Shown here: positions 8,904 to 21,172 of the stretch, in pieces
Layout of the letters: each line of letters starts with the position of its first letter
Position numbering within the stretch: the first letter of the stretch is position 1
From: Thereva unica
Taxonomy: Eukaryota; Arthropoda; Insecta; Diptera; Therevidae
Reading direction: 5' to 3'
Length of the DNA: 64,000 bases
Assembly: GCA_949987705.1 (NCBI GenBank)
Contig: OX465283.1
Coordinates: 76,641,720 to 76,705,719 of the forward strand
The notes under the pieces: generated by a model
Database searches by the model: none
What the model saw: the letters and a program-made list of their open reading frames with translations, nothing else
Told to the model about the DNA's origin: nothing
Made by a program: the position numbers and the translations under genes

Positions 8904-10395
8904 ATAGTAACTCGTGATAATGCTGACGTCGTAAAATTAGATAACTGGTTTGCTCAGCATGATCCTTTTTTAAAAAATCCAGTGTTACTATCTATTAGCA
9001 CAGGTATCGTTGCATGTTCCGCTAATTGTCATCTTTCATACGAAACAGGCGTTAACATGATCTCTCGAATAGTTGGTCATCCTATAGAGTCGGTGAAGTT
9101 TAGGCGAAATGATCGTGTTCTTCCAATAAGTACCGCCAGTAGTACCATCAAAATTGATGAAACACTAACTCCCATCGATCCACTTCTTCTGTTCCAACGA
9201 ATGTGCATTTCGAAGGAAACAGAAAAGGATTTTAAAGATAATATTACTTATGAGCTTGCGCCTTATCCTTTATCATTATTCAATGAAGAAGGAATGCGGA
9301 AGGGTACAAAATCTTTACTATATAGTTGTTTTACGCCATTGTTAGTTGTTTTACGCCATAAAGCTCAGCTAATATCAATGCTCACAAAGGAACTAAGAAG
9401 TGCGGGTTTTATAGTTGAGCAAGCCTTCGAAGACGCTGACATGTTAATTGTAACGACAGCAATACAAGTATCTTCTAGGTTTGATTCCGTGGTCATTGTC
9501 GGAGAAGACATAGATCTCCTTGTTTTATTAACGTCCTTGGCAGGGTCTTCTAACAATATTTTCCTTCGAAAACCGGGGAAGGGTCGTATTCCGGAAGCAC
9601 TGTATACTCCGCAGTGCTTAAAATTTCCAAATATTGTTGCAAACAATATTCTCTTTCTTCACGCTTTCAGTGGTTGTGACACAATTTCTTCAATATACGG
9701 CATGGGGAAAGCCAAAGTTTTATCCATTTTTCAAAAAAATCCACAACTCATAAATTCAGTAGAATTGTTTAAAGAAAAAAAAAAAAATAGATCCAGATAT
9801 GGTTGCTGAAGCTGGAGAGCGTTTCTTTATTGAGCTGTATGGAGGTAGCTCGTCAGAAACCAATATTAATTCACTTAGGTTCAAATGTTTTGGAAAATCG
9901 GCTACAAAAACCAAAGTGAACTTATCAGCTCTGCCTCCAACTAAAGATGCTGCTCGACTTCACTCATTTCGAGTATATCATCAAGTGCAAACTTGGCTTG
10001 ATAGTTATCAAGACCCGGAGGAATGGGGCTGGAAGCGAACAAGATTCGGCTTACAACCAGTCCCAATGACAATTGCTCCGGCACCAGCAAATTTATTAAA
10101 ATTAATATCCTGCAAATGTAGGAAAAATTGTGGCGGTTCCTGTAGATGCCGCAAGGCCGGTCTCAAATGTACCATAATTTGCTCTAACTGCAGTGGAGGA
10201 AATTGCGAAAATGTGACGAATGGTACAAACCTCCTTGAAGACAATGAAATAAATGAGAGCATTTGCGAGCTTTCAAGTCTCCCAGATATATCATTCGACG
10301 AAGACAACGTCAAGTCATTAGATGGCAGCTTCATTGGTATATCCGATTGTCAACCGACATCTTCGAAACATATGAGGCTAAATAACATCTTATAG
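8760..10395 (+). pseudogene. Decayed PIN/XPG-like plus CXC (tesmin/TSO1-like) family gene
   Basis: Two consecutive frames, 8760-9809 and 9799-10395, together resemble a multi-copy family I recall from arthropod and cnidarian genomes. Part one has WFAQHDPF, STGIVA, LAPYPLSLFNE and then EDADMLIV and VIVGEDIDLLVLL, acidic motifs suggestive of a PIN/XPG-like nuclease fold, and FLHAFSGCDT. Part two has AGERFF, LPPTKDAARLHS and WGWK, and ends in a cysteine-rich segment (CKCRKNCGGSCRC...) like a CXC domain. The break is an A13 run at 9775-9787 needing one base change. A 17-bp direct repeat at 9323/9343 marks a likely internal deletion, since the segment normally between FTP and the LISML..AGF region appears missing. 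The first ~48 codons lie inside the left inverted repeat and no ATG opens the frame. Nuclease activity is inference. Confidence 0.7.
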
Positions 10396-10658
10396 CATCA
10401 TTGTTTCGTTTTCTTGTGGATTAGGCCTCCTGGGGAAACCACAATAAAAAACGCGCCAAAAACTCGACCTCCAGGGTGGTGTGGAAAAGGGTTTGCACGC
10501 CAACGAAATTTCTTAATTATATGTATGAAAATTAATGTGTATCTATATGAAACATTCGGCGCTGAATATGAAACATAGGGCGGCTAAATTATAAATGCTA
10601 GAAAAAATGTTTCAAGCAAAATTTCTACGGAATTTTATAACAAACAAATTTGTTGGTA

Positions 10659-10816
10659 TAACTTGTCTTCGTAAATAAATATTCGACTAGATATTTGCAA
10701 AAAACCATTTTTAATAAACTTTTGAGGTGTAATAAATCCATAAATATCAACTTTATAGAAAAAAGTAAAGGCAACAAATGTGGGCAATGATGAGCTCAAC
10801 ACACGATATAATCAGT
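10659..10816 (-). repeat. Right 158-bp inverted repeat arm
   Basis: Inverted copy of 8746-8903. It ends ATAATCAGT at 10816, beyond which similarity stops. Confidence 0.9.
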
Positions 10817-12026
10817 AAGCTTACCATTCGACATTACACATTTACATGATAGACCCTTGGTACAAAGAGTTACTTTCACATAAGCTTAGATAGAAGCAGT
10901 TGGTCTGAACAAAATTCGTTTATTGACTTTTTCTAAGTTTTGTACTACAATAATTTTGAATGACCAACCTTGTCTTAATATGCCAGTTTACAAAAGTTGC
11001 AAGCATATCACGGCCATATTGTCCCCATACTTCATACTTTTGCAAATAACGAGTAATTTTTAATTTAATTAATCAATCAATAAATTTCATTTAAGTTAAT
11101 TTCCCAGTAGCATAACCTAATTATTTGCAATTATGTAGCATCAGACCAAATCAGACTTTCAGTAAACAAAATTTTCATAATGTGATTTTTTATAATAATT
11201 ATTAACTACAATGCTCACTCCATTGCATTTGTGTATTAAAACGAAGCAAAAGGGTACACCAACGATCGGAAGGACTCCTTCAATTAAAAAGTTTTTGCTC
11301 CTTAAAGGACTTCGTCGAGCCCCCATGCCCCCTCCATTTTGAATGTAGATTTCCAGAACTTTGATCATAAAGAAGGGAGAGAAGGGAAACGAAAAAACAT
11401 GAAGTAAAAGCACAAAAAGGAACCAACTTGAGAGAAACCTTTTTTGTTGCTTAGTACATGCCCGGGGGGAACGGACATTAACCAACTCACATCAATAATG
11501 AAAGTCCTAAAAAGGGAAAGAAGGTCATCCTCTCCTTTGATGCCTGTAATCAATTACATTGTTATTCTGCCAATGTACAGTGGTTACTGGGTCAAAGTGA
11601 TTTTTTATCCCTCAGCAGAATTTTTGAAGGTACAAACATGCTGAAAAGGATACTAAGACCATTGTGGTTCCTTCTATCTTCAGCTCCTTTTGGTAAATAA
11701 CAACAAGAATTATTTCTATGAAGGGTGTTTCGTAATTGGTGTACAATATTTTAAGGTTAATAGGGGAGATAATTCCGAACAAAAATTGCTCCGCAGCAGA
11801 GTACTGCTGCTCATATTAATTTTTGGGGTTGAGTATTTTAGAAGCCCAGGTTGCTAAAGCAAAGTATTGTGTCTTATGCAAAGAACTGCATTTGTACCTT
11901 CAAAGTGCATCATGAGACTTAATTAATTTTAAAAGTCGATATGTTCTCTTAATTTATTAAATTTTCCAAATAAAGCTAAGTTTTAAAATTTTTTGAAAAT
12001 GAAACTGGCTTTCTAATATTTTTTTG
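10817..12026. other. Anonymous AT-rich DNA
   Basis: No gene, RNA or repeat recognised; only short chance frames. Confidence 0.5.
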
Positions 12027-12234
12027 ACGTGACAACGTCTATTAAATCGGTTTAAGATAGGATAGCGCGCGTGTGAAAATGTCCCGGACAATGTCCCGCA
12101 CACAAAAAAAAATCATATCTTCGCCCCCATACATGTTAGGGGGGTGGTTAATGGCTCAAAATTTTCGTTAATTTATCCTCTACACGGGAAAAATACAGAC
12201 GTTGTCACGTTCAAATTAATAGACGTTGTCACGT
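12027..12234. repeat. Short inverted-repeat element (MITE-like)
   Basis: ACGTGACAACGTCTATTA (12027-12044) is repeated exactly in inverse orientation at 12217-12234, with an additional inverse partial copy at 12197-12210. No coding capacity. Two right-hand copies and one left-hand copy suggest terminal duplication. Confidence 0.65.
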
Positions 12235-12364
12235 TAAAATACGGACGTGATACTTCACATCCAAGACCATTAATTTTTTTTGTTTTTCTTTCCTTGCAGT
12301 TTGTTTTCATTTTTATTTAATTAAATATTTTAATTTCATTTTTAATTTATTTTTATTTATTAAT

Positions 12365-13631
12365 TCAGGTGTACATGCGTTATTAATCTGTGAAAGTTGG
12401 CTCAACAATTCTTGTTTAACTCTAACAATGCCAAAGAATTTAATGATACCCTTGAGCACCTGTCCAGTGGGTATAAAAGCATACTGGTTGGCGGTGACTT
12501 TAACGTCAACTTATTAGTAAATTCTTTCCTACAACAATCTTTTCAGTGCTATATGCATTCTCTTGGTTTGGATTCTGTGGATGTGTTTCCTACCTACTTT
12601 GATTGTAGATCACCTTCCCTGCTTGAAGTAACGATATCGACTATATTATTTTTCTTCACCAAATTTCTCCGCCCATTTATCTGGATTCTATTCGTATGTC
12701 ATAGTTTTAAGGTCGATTCCCCACTGGCGAAAACGTTTAGCTATCGTGACCATGAATGGCTTGACATTGACCAGGAATGTCTTGACCTTAGATGTCGCAA
12801 TTTGCCTTGGACTGACATTTTCTCAGTTGAAGTTCAATAGAATGTTTCTTGACCTGTATGATGAGTTTATGCCGTTGAGAAATAAAATTTGCTTAGCTAA
12901 ATCCAAACCTTGGTTCACTGAAGCAATTAAAACACTTATCGTTGAATGGGAGTTTTTATATATAGGTATAGTAAATGATTTTTAAAAGTAAAAAGTGAAG
13001 TAGCAAAAAGATCTTTTAAACGCTTTAGGAATTTAGTTGTTGCTAAAATTAAGGAAAGTAAACGAAATTTTTATACTCGTATGCTTGACACTCTCTCTCA
13101 GTGGAAACTATGTGGAATAATTTGCGCAATTTGGGTTACATACTAAGAATGAAGAAACTATTCACAACCTCAGTCTTGAAACTCTTAACCAGCGCTTTAT
13201 ATCTAACCAAACGGCAGAACATGCTAATATCCCTGCTACTGCTTCTTCTGTAGGCTTTAGCTTTCGTTGTGTTGATTCCCTTGAAGTCATCACTGCCCTT
13301 AACTCGATCAAATCTAAAGCAGCTGGTAGCGATAATGTTTCCCCTAGGGTTTTAAAAATGCTACTACTTTGCTTACTGCCTATTCTGACTCACATATCCA
13401 ACTCCTGCATTACGGTATCAAAGTTTCCTAAGTGTTCGGAGCACGCCTTTATTACCCCTCTTCCCAAGTGTCCCTCTCCTGTTAGCCCCCCTGACTATCG
13501 ACCCATTAGTATACTCCCATTCTTAGCAAATTCTTGAATATGGTGGACGACTTCATTTTATAAATGTGTGACAATTTGGTTTCCGCAAATACCTCAGCTG
13601 CGAAACTGCTCTCCTTCGTGATATTTGTAAA
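12365..13631 (+). pseudogene. Non-LTR retrotransposon remnant (endonuclease and RT), Jockey/CR1/I-like
   Basis: 5'-truncated and frameshifted. Endonuclease signs: LLICESWLN near 12390 and VGGDFNVNLL near 12490. Then a linker with KPWFTEAIK near 12905, and RT signs: GSDNVSPRVLKM (~13330), DYRPISILPF (~13495), and QFGFRKYLSCETALLRDI (~13572-13625). It stops abruptly where the tandem repeat at 13632 begins. Several stops and frame changes make it non-functional. The exact clade cannot be settled by eye. Confidence 0.8.
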
Positions 13632-14430
13632 GGGTAACGAAATTTTTGCACGGGAATGGAAGGCTATCGCTGCGCAGAATCCAAAAAAGATCACTTCGTT
13701 TAGAGCGGGTCTCATTCCATCGAGTTTATTAGATATTGGAAAAACTTATCAATTAAAGGTCTTTCTGACATTTATCTGAAATTTTTCCATTTAAACAAAA
13801 AAAGGCCCGACCGAATGTTATGAAATTTTGTTCAGGGCATTTTTTCGTTAATATTCTTCTTTCGGCACCTCAAAGAAGTCGATATAGTTTTTGGTTCGCG
13901 CGGCATCGTGCAGGTACAAAAATCACGAGCCTCGTTTAAACAAAAAAACGGCTCGACCGAATTTTATGAAAATCTTTTCAGATCATATTTTGGTTAATGC
14001 TCTGCAAGCGGCACCTCAACTATAGAGGAGGCCAAGGCTCGATTTGGGCTGTAGCGCCATTGGATGGATGGATGGCACCTCAACTAAGTCGATATCTTTT
14101 ATGGTTCGTGCGATATCGTGCAGGTACAAAAATCACTTATGCCATTTAAACCAAAAAGCGGCTTGACCGAATATTATAAAAATCCCTTCAAATTAAATTG
14201 TCGTTAATACGCTTGGAACGGCACCTCAAGTAAGTCGATATCTTTTGTGGTTTGGGCGATATTGTGCAGGTACAAAAATCACTTATGTCACTTAAACCAA
14301 AAAACGGCTCAACCAAATTTTATATTTCAGATCATATTTCCGTTAATACGCTTCGATCGACACCTCAACGAAGTCGTTCTCTTTTTTGTTTCGCGCGATA
14401 TCGTGCAGGAAAAAATTAAGGGACCTTGAA
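13632..14430 (+). repeat. Dispersed repeat with ~150-bp tandem units, copy 1
   Basis: A unique head (13632-13790) is followed by about four imperfect units starting near 13794, 13938, 14150 and 14296, each with AAACC/AAAAAACGGCTCGACC, GGCACCTCAA, AAGTCGATATC and GATATCGTGCAGGTAC. Unit two carries an insertion with GGATGGATGGATGG. The same head-plus-units order recurs at 62300-62880. Confidence 0.85.
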
Positions 14431-14509
14431 AAATGAAAATATGTACGTTGAAAATTTCGATTTCGATTTTCGGGCCGATTACAATAACTTCCCTATCTCC
14501 GTGAGATCA

Positions 14510-14730
14510 GAGGTGGTATTCTCGTTGGCGAGTGACGTGACTACGAGGGACGCGGTAAAATGAAACTGTCGATGCCTACACACGTATCGAGGAAAATATC
14601 ATTTTACACGCCATTATATACGAATTTAGCCGGTTTGCTTGCCAGAAATACGTTAGATTGACAATGATAATACCAATTTAAGGTCGAAGTGATACATCAG
14701 TCACGTCACTCCACAACGAGAATAAGCCTC
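14510..14730. repeat. Inverted-repeat element (~215 bp)
   Basis: Arms 14517-14542 and 14699-14724 are inverted copies (TATTCTCGTTG..GAGTGACGTGACT) with two mismatches over 26 bp. Noncoding; MITE-like. Confidence 0.65.
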
Positions 14731-17040
14731 CAGATGATCAAAATTTCAATACGAGTGAAAGAGTCAAAATATCACAGAAGTAATATCTATGATAAAAGGA
14801 GGCAGCATTACTTTTGCAATGTGTGTGAAAGAAAGATAAAAAATGAAGGGGAAGTACGAGTAGACAACGCAGTAGGACTTTTGGCAACCGCTGAAATTTC
14901 AATCAATTATTTCTTTGGTGAAAATCGGAAGTTAATACAAAGTAATGCAAAATGTAATGACCTGTATGTAAAAACCTGTATGATGTAAAAAGAAAGGCCT
15001 TACCAGGGCGGACATTGCAATGTAAATGTAATGCAGTTGGTATTGCGTGCGGTAAGGTCTAGAGTTTGTGAATTGTGATTACCAAATCGTTTCTATAGCC
15101 ATTACAAGTCCTACTGGGAAGGGACAATACAAGTGTAATCAAATAACTGGAGTGCTGTACCAACACAAAATTTTACGAATACATACTCCAATTCTATGCC
15201 GACACGTGCTCTGTCCCAATTCTGCTTCCATTTGAATGTAAACATTCCAATAGGGAGGCGAATCAAGGAACATTTCTCTTTCGCTCATTCTCTTGTGCTT
15301 TAACATAAAATATATCTGCATCGCGCGTTTGTTAATATATTTTGGGAATTTTTACTTAATGTTATTGCTTATCTCTTCTTTCATATCTAACACTTTTACT
15401 TGTCCTTGAGCTCCACCTAATTACTCTTGTTATTATTGCTCGCTGGTATGATGTTCTTACATTCCATGAAAATAAGTTCAAATTCTACGATTGCCCCGTC
15501 GGCTCCGTAAAATCTGTCCAGTGCAGTCCGAGGCTTTACGGTATGCTCCATAGCAAAATCTTAATGCCAGGAAGAGTTGCTAGTCCTTCGCTGGTAGGCG
15601 AGAACATAGCGTCTCACACTAGCTACTACCGTCATTAGTTGATTATCCAGGGGGCACCACGTACAGGTGACGGTTCGATTTTGCCTCTATCGTCTTAGTA
15701 CTGTATTGTTATTCACATCAAACTTACTCGAAATTGGAGACTGAACAGAACTGCACCTTCTTTAATGAAATATATTATGATTACCTCCGTCATCGACCCT
15801 TAAAAGAATACTACTCAATTAAAAACCGCCCTCTCTAAATCCGGATAACATCTAAAAGTTGAACGAATTTGCGACAATCCATAAAGGATTCCGCGAGAAT
15901 CTAACAAGCTGAAATGATTCAGTCGCGTGTAAGCGAAAAGTTTTGATTTGTTGAATCCTTAAAAGATCCCACGAACTTTTCCCACTCTAAAGCGCGAAGT
16001 TTGTGTCCTTCCAGAGCCGGCTTTCTTCGCCCTGAACCCTTTTCTAGCTGAGTTTTTAAGTTTGATTTTTTTCCAAAAAAGCGAAGGAAGAGCTCTTGAT
16101 AACCAAAACCCATTTGTAATCCGGGCACTGACATTCCACATTATCCTGACAAGGACCCGCTTTCGCTCACATGGATGATACACTCGTAATAAGCGGTGAC
16201 TTAATTGCGTTAAGCTGAAACGACAATACGCCACCGAAAATGATAATTAAAACTTTTGCAGCTACCAAAAAGGATGCACGGAATGAATTGGGCTACAGAA
16301 ATTCCGCTGGCAATTTTCTAAAGCGCATATGTGTGTTCTGTCGTGCTCTCATAAAATTGTGAAAATGGCTTTCTGTGGTGTTTTTTACATAAATTTTAGT
16401 TTTATGCACAACATTATCGTAGGCCAAACTGTGTACAATTTGGTGCTATATGTTATCCTTTCGGATGGGATTTGTGTATCTGTGTATGCATAATGCTGTG
16501 CGAAGTTTCGTTATGAGTGGTTCAGAAATTGTTGAGATATAACTTTGTGACAGATTCGTTTTGTGAATATTGTTTTTGTTTTTTTTTTTTGTTGGAAAGG
16601 TTTATGGTTTTTGAAATTTCTATGCGGTTGTTAGTTGAAGGTTGACCAAAACTTTTCCTATTATTTTTATTTTCTACTTCGGGAAACGAGTTAAAGTTGA
16701 AGTTCCATTGAAGGTAGGAAAGTTTATCATGAATGCAAAATGAAAATGTTTACTCCATGAATTATGCAGATGAATTGATGGATTCTTTTTCTGTTTGTAG
16801 GGAATAAGTATGGGCTTAACTACATAAACTTTTTGTGGTAGATTTTTTTGAAGCAGGTGGCCAAGTACACAGTAATAACAGTATCATATTGTGCGTAATA
16901 ACTCTTTATTAAGGAGAGTACACAATGGTTGGAGTGAATAAAAATTGAGCGTATGCGTTCACTCCATTTTTTGGAGTGAGCACGTAGTTTGGCATAAATA
17001 AAAATAACCTCCGTTAGTACTTAATACTGTCATTTCTTCA
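14731..17040. other. Anonymous DNA
   Basis: Only short frames (for example 15959-16234 minus, 91 codons) with no recognised family. A weak inverted GGCCTTACC/GGTAAGGTC pair flanks 15000-15060. No gene called. Confidence 0.45.
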
Positions 17041-18230
17041 TATACAGTGATAGAAAAATTGTCTTGATTCCAGCAATTCGATAGTCTTCGTTTCGTTGTC
17101 TTGAGTAGAAATTTTTTTCTGTCTTAACACGTCTGTCTCAGACAGACAGTCTCAGAGTAAGACACTAGAAATTCTTGAGCCAAGCAATTGTATTTCTTCG
17201 CTCAATACTTATATTTTACGAGCAAGATATGTTTTTCTCGAAATAAGATTGTTTAAATTTTTACTCAAGAAACTAAATATTTTTTATTCAAAACAAAATT
17301 TGTATTAATTCAAGACACAATGAAGTTTTAATTCGAGGATATTGCATTGAGCAAATTCACTATTTTATTACATGGAAATACTGTAGTCAATTTGAAACTA
17401 GCATATGATCATTAGAAAAAATATGAGTCCTTATTCAAAACAGCCGCCAAGAAAATTAATTTGCTTGCTTAAAAAATTTGATATTCTTTGCATAAGAAGT
17501 TGAGTTGCTTAATTTAAAAAAATGAGTATCTCAAACCAAGAATTTTTTTTACTTCTAGTCAACTTTTGTCTTCATCCAAGACAATAAAACCAAGAGTATT
17601 GCTTATCACGAAACAATATTGCTTATCCCGAAACAATATTGTTTTCGTTATATTCAAAACCTTATTTGCTTGGTTCAAGAAAAAGTGTATTAAGCCAAAA
17701 ATGTTTTTCATCAGAGTAGAGTGAACACTTCAGTTTGTTGTGAATAAAACAAAGTTTTAACGTTTTCTTGTGAGTGAACACTTGTAAAATTTGAGTCTGG
17801 TTGCGAGGACCTTTTCCATTCATTTTAATAAAATAAATAAAAAAAAAAACTAAATAACTTTTATAAATAAAATGCACTTAAAAATAAAAAATATTTTCTT
17901 TGAGTGTGATGTACAAGTTTCATTGCAAAATAAGAAATGCTAGGACTCAGGCTTAATTGAATGTGTATTAACAATTTTAAAATTAAATTATCTCGTTTGA
18001 CTTTAAATGTTTGAACTCTTATCAATGAATTGTGTAAATTTACAGCATATCTAGTGCGGGAAATCTGAATTGTTTTGAAATTTTGCTTCATTGTGCAACA
18101 CACAACAAGCTATAACTGTCTTAAGAACCCTTTCGGTGGACAATCTCACTCTAGAACTCAGTCTTGGAAACCTTCTTTTTAATTGATAACTCTTTCACGA
18201 GTATGTAATCTGTTGTACTTTTGTTCTACT
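17041..18230. other. AT-rich stretch with recurrent TTCAAGA/TTGAGC motifs
   Basis: 17160-17760 contains many loosely repeated motifs around TTCAAGA, TCTTGA and GAGCAA, resembling the stretch 59790-60350. It may be a decayed MITE; a CAGTGATAGAAAAA start at 17046 is a possible terminus. No coding frame. Confidence 0.4.
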
Positions 18231-18591
18231 TTGGCTGTTTTATAATGAGGGCCTTAGGCTGGGTGCCCGAAAAGACCAACTTCAGACCCTCACACAATAA
18301 ACTAAAATTTAATCCATAGTCTCACTAATCATCAAAAGGCGTTACCCTAGGCCTCCAAAAACGGGCTGCTTTTAGGGGGGTTGTGGAGTGGAGAGACCCT
18401 AGAAGTACCACCTGCTGGGATGCATCACGACTTATCTGTACATGAGCGTCCTCTATCGGGGCGGTCGCCGCGTGCGTTTGTTGAAGCAGGGACCACCTGA
18501 AAAGAAATTTAGAAGAGAGCTACATCCCCCGCCGCTTAACCATCCTTGAATTTAACTCATCGTCACCAAAGAAACAGCAATCTTAAAAACC
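18231..18591. other. GC-richer anonymous stretch
   Basis: Noncoding in all frames; richer in G/C than neighbours, possibly an old element. Not identified. Confidence 0.35.
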
Positions 18592-19239
18592 TGCACTGCC
18601 GCCTTAAGGAAAAACCTTGGTAACTGCTCAAAACATTTTTCGCCGAGAAAATGGTTCGAAATTCATAAACGTGCCATTTTTCTTAATTGACATTTCAAAA
18701 CAACAATGATATGTCACTCTTAGTAAAATTTTCTTCTCTTTCTAATGGTGATACTTAAAATGTAAAAAAAATATTTTTAATACATAAAAAATCAGTTACT
18801 GTTTTTTAATTTTGAACATTTATAAGCGTTTTTACCGTAACTGTCTATCGTAGCCTGCAGTTACCGTGTTACGGCTTACGGCGTCTCAAATCATAAGTAA
18901 AAAAGCCGTAACTACAACAGTTACTGTTTTTTTCTTTATCGACGAATGACATTTTGTCTTTCTTTGTAACTGACTTAGATAAGCAAAAAAACCGTAACTG
19001 ACCGACCTTTGCCGCGTTTTTCTTATGCGCGCGTGTTTACGGTTTTTTTTTCTTATGAAAACACTAATATTTCCAGAATCCGTAAGTGAAAGTTTATAAG
19101 TTTTATATATTATCGATAAAAAAACACTTTCTTTTCATCACTTTTATTTATTCTAGGGTAAAATCAATTCATTTTTCAAAAAATCTCAATTTTCACAAAT
19201 TGAGCAGTTACCAAGGTTTTTCCTTCAGGCGGCAGTGCA
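18592..19239. mobile_element. 648-bp nonautonomous TIR element packed with GTAACTG motifs
   Basis: Terminal inverted repeats of ~38 bp start TGCACTGCCGCCT and end with GGTAACTGCTC; only a few mismatches. A 3-bp ACC lies directly outside both ends (18589-18591, 19240-19242) and may be the target duplication. Eight exact copies of GTAACTG or its complement occur at 18620, 18793, 18837, 18858, 18918, 18966, 18994 and 19205, plus near matches. Noncoding, so mobilised in trans if at all. Confidence 0.8.
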
Positions 19240-19792
19240 ACCATCAGAACAAGTACCACAAAAACAAAAAGTTCAGGCTGTACTAGAAATTATTTAATGT
19301 CCTAACACCATCGAAAAAAACATGTGTTTTAACAAAAAAACATAAACAATAAACAATACTTTATTGCAGCTGAGGTGGTGGGTGGTAATATATACCTTCA
19401 CTTGTATTGAGGTCTCGAGTTTAAATTATATAATAGACAAAAAACAAAAAGCATGCAACCGCATTGGTACCAGTGCGCTTACCCCTGCTGAAATCTGAAA
19501 AATTAATGATACGGAACCACCCAATTCCTTGCAGCTGCTGACAATATGTTACAAAGTGGACAAAATATTCAAATATTCATTAATACAAACTCAAACCACA
19601 ACTTAAATAAATTCAACAAATCCTAAATTCAAAATTTCAAAATTTAAACTTCAAAATAAACCAATTCTTTCAATTTAATAATATGTAATATTAATAATTA
19701 GTGCAAGCATCATAATTAGTGCAGTGCATTAGTACAACCATGACTTGATTTTTTCTTGTTTTGTACTGTTAAAATAGCTGGACGGGAGTACA
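19240..19792. other. Anonymous AT-rich DNA
   Basis: Nothing identifiable besides A-rich runs. Confidence 0.45.
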
Positions 19793-21172
19793 ACAGTACC
19801 CAGTGGCGTAGCGTGGATTTCTGCCACCTGGGGCGAACCATAAATTTGCTGCCCCCTAATTTCGAATTGATACTTTTAATCAATGAATCGAAAACCCAAC
19901 TTGAATTTCAAGTAATTTTATATCCAAGAATTCAAGGCATCATGTAAACGCAATGAATCATATGTAACTAATGAATGTTCGGTATAGTGCGCGCCAAAAT
20001 AAATGGGAAATTTACCCGCAGGCGAGGAAATGACAACTCCACATACATTAACATTCCGTGTATGGAAAAAAATCCAAGCACACATGCATTTTAATTTCCC
20101 TTTTGAAACTCGTTTACCGGGGACAACACTCCACCATAGCACCTGACCAGGACGGACAAGAGTCGCGTAGTGAGACGGATTAAATTGTGATTGAAAATAT
20201 AAATGAGCGGGTGATTTGGGGTTTTAAACGAACGGAATGACGAGATGCACTTTTCTTTTCGAATCTACTTTCGTGGTGGGGATTTTGAGACTTTCACTGC
20301 GCATCAAAAAATCGATTTTGAAAATTCCAATTGTTTTGGCGCAGGCTATATCCGTGCTTCAAGGTTGGCCTAAATTATAAACTATAACAAACCCAGAGAG
20401 CTGGAATCAATAATTTCTCTCTGTAATTTATTTCAGTCGGTCTTTAGATAGAAAGGCTCGTAGACGCACGAGCTTAAGCTTAAACTCTTCCCTGTCGCAA
20501 TATCTGGAGGTTTCATTTCCCATCATCGTAGCCCAATACTATTACAGGAGATTTTAACGACAAATGCGGCAGCTGTTGGAGGCCTTCTCAAACTTCAGCA
20601 TTTACAGCCCGCGTCATAAAAGAAGGGAATCTTAAAATCGCTGTTTCCATGCGCATTGAAAGTCTCATACAAGAGAGCAACGTCACTCTGTTTGTATAAA
20701 AACGAACGAACGAACTTGCAACAAAACTACAATTCAACTGAAAATAAACAACTGAATCAATTTTGCAACACAATCTAAGCGACAGATTTATTCACAATTT
20801 GGCAATCCGCTGTCAGCTGCCAATGGACACCTATCGTGTTTCATATGCGCGCTCATTTTCCTTCTTTTATGTCACGGACTCCAATCATAAGGAATATATG
20901 TTTGCTAGGTATTACCCACACAAGTGTTTTGAACCATTTACACAAACATGGATACAAAAAGAAGGTCCATGCATGAGTTATTCTTGTCTTCCATCACAGG
21001 CGTACGCTTTATTGATAACCCGTCAAATAGGAGAGTTTGGTTGGATAATTTTGATCCATCAACTTTATAGTCCAGAAATAAGGCCAAACCTAAATGAAAA
21101 GTAACGCAGAAGTAAAGTAGACGTAACTTCCACTGAAGTAGATCTAACATCCACTTACCTCCATATTGGTCA

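Larger units (their letters stand above)
8746..10816 (+). mobile_element. Putative transposable unit with 158-bp inverted repeats carrying a CXC-domain gene
   Basis: The arms 8746-8903 and 10659-10816 are inverted copies of each other with essentially one mismatch over 158 bp; outer ends read ACTGATTATATCG. Between them lies a single decayed gene on the plus strand. No transposase motif that I recognise and no clear target-site duplication is seen at the ends (left flank ttccaa, right flank aagctt). It may be a DNA transposon whose gene belongs to an unusual family, or an inverted duplication around a gene fragment. The near identity of the arms indicates recent origin or gene conversion. Confidence 0.6.

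Noticed and set aside
15959..16234. 91-codon minus-strand frame
   Set aside because: No recognisable family and no neighbouring exons; likely chance.
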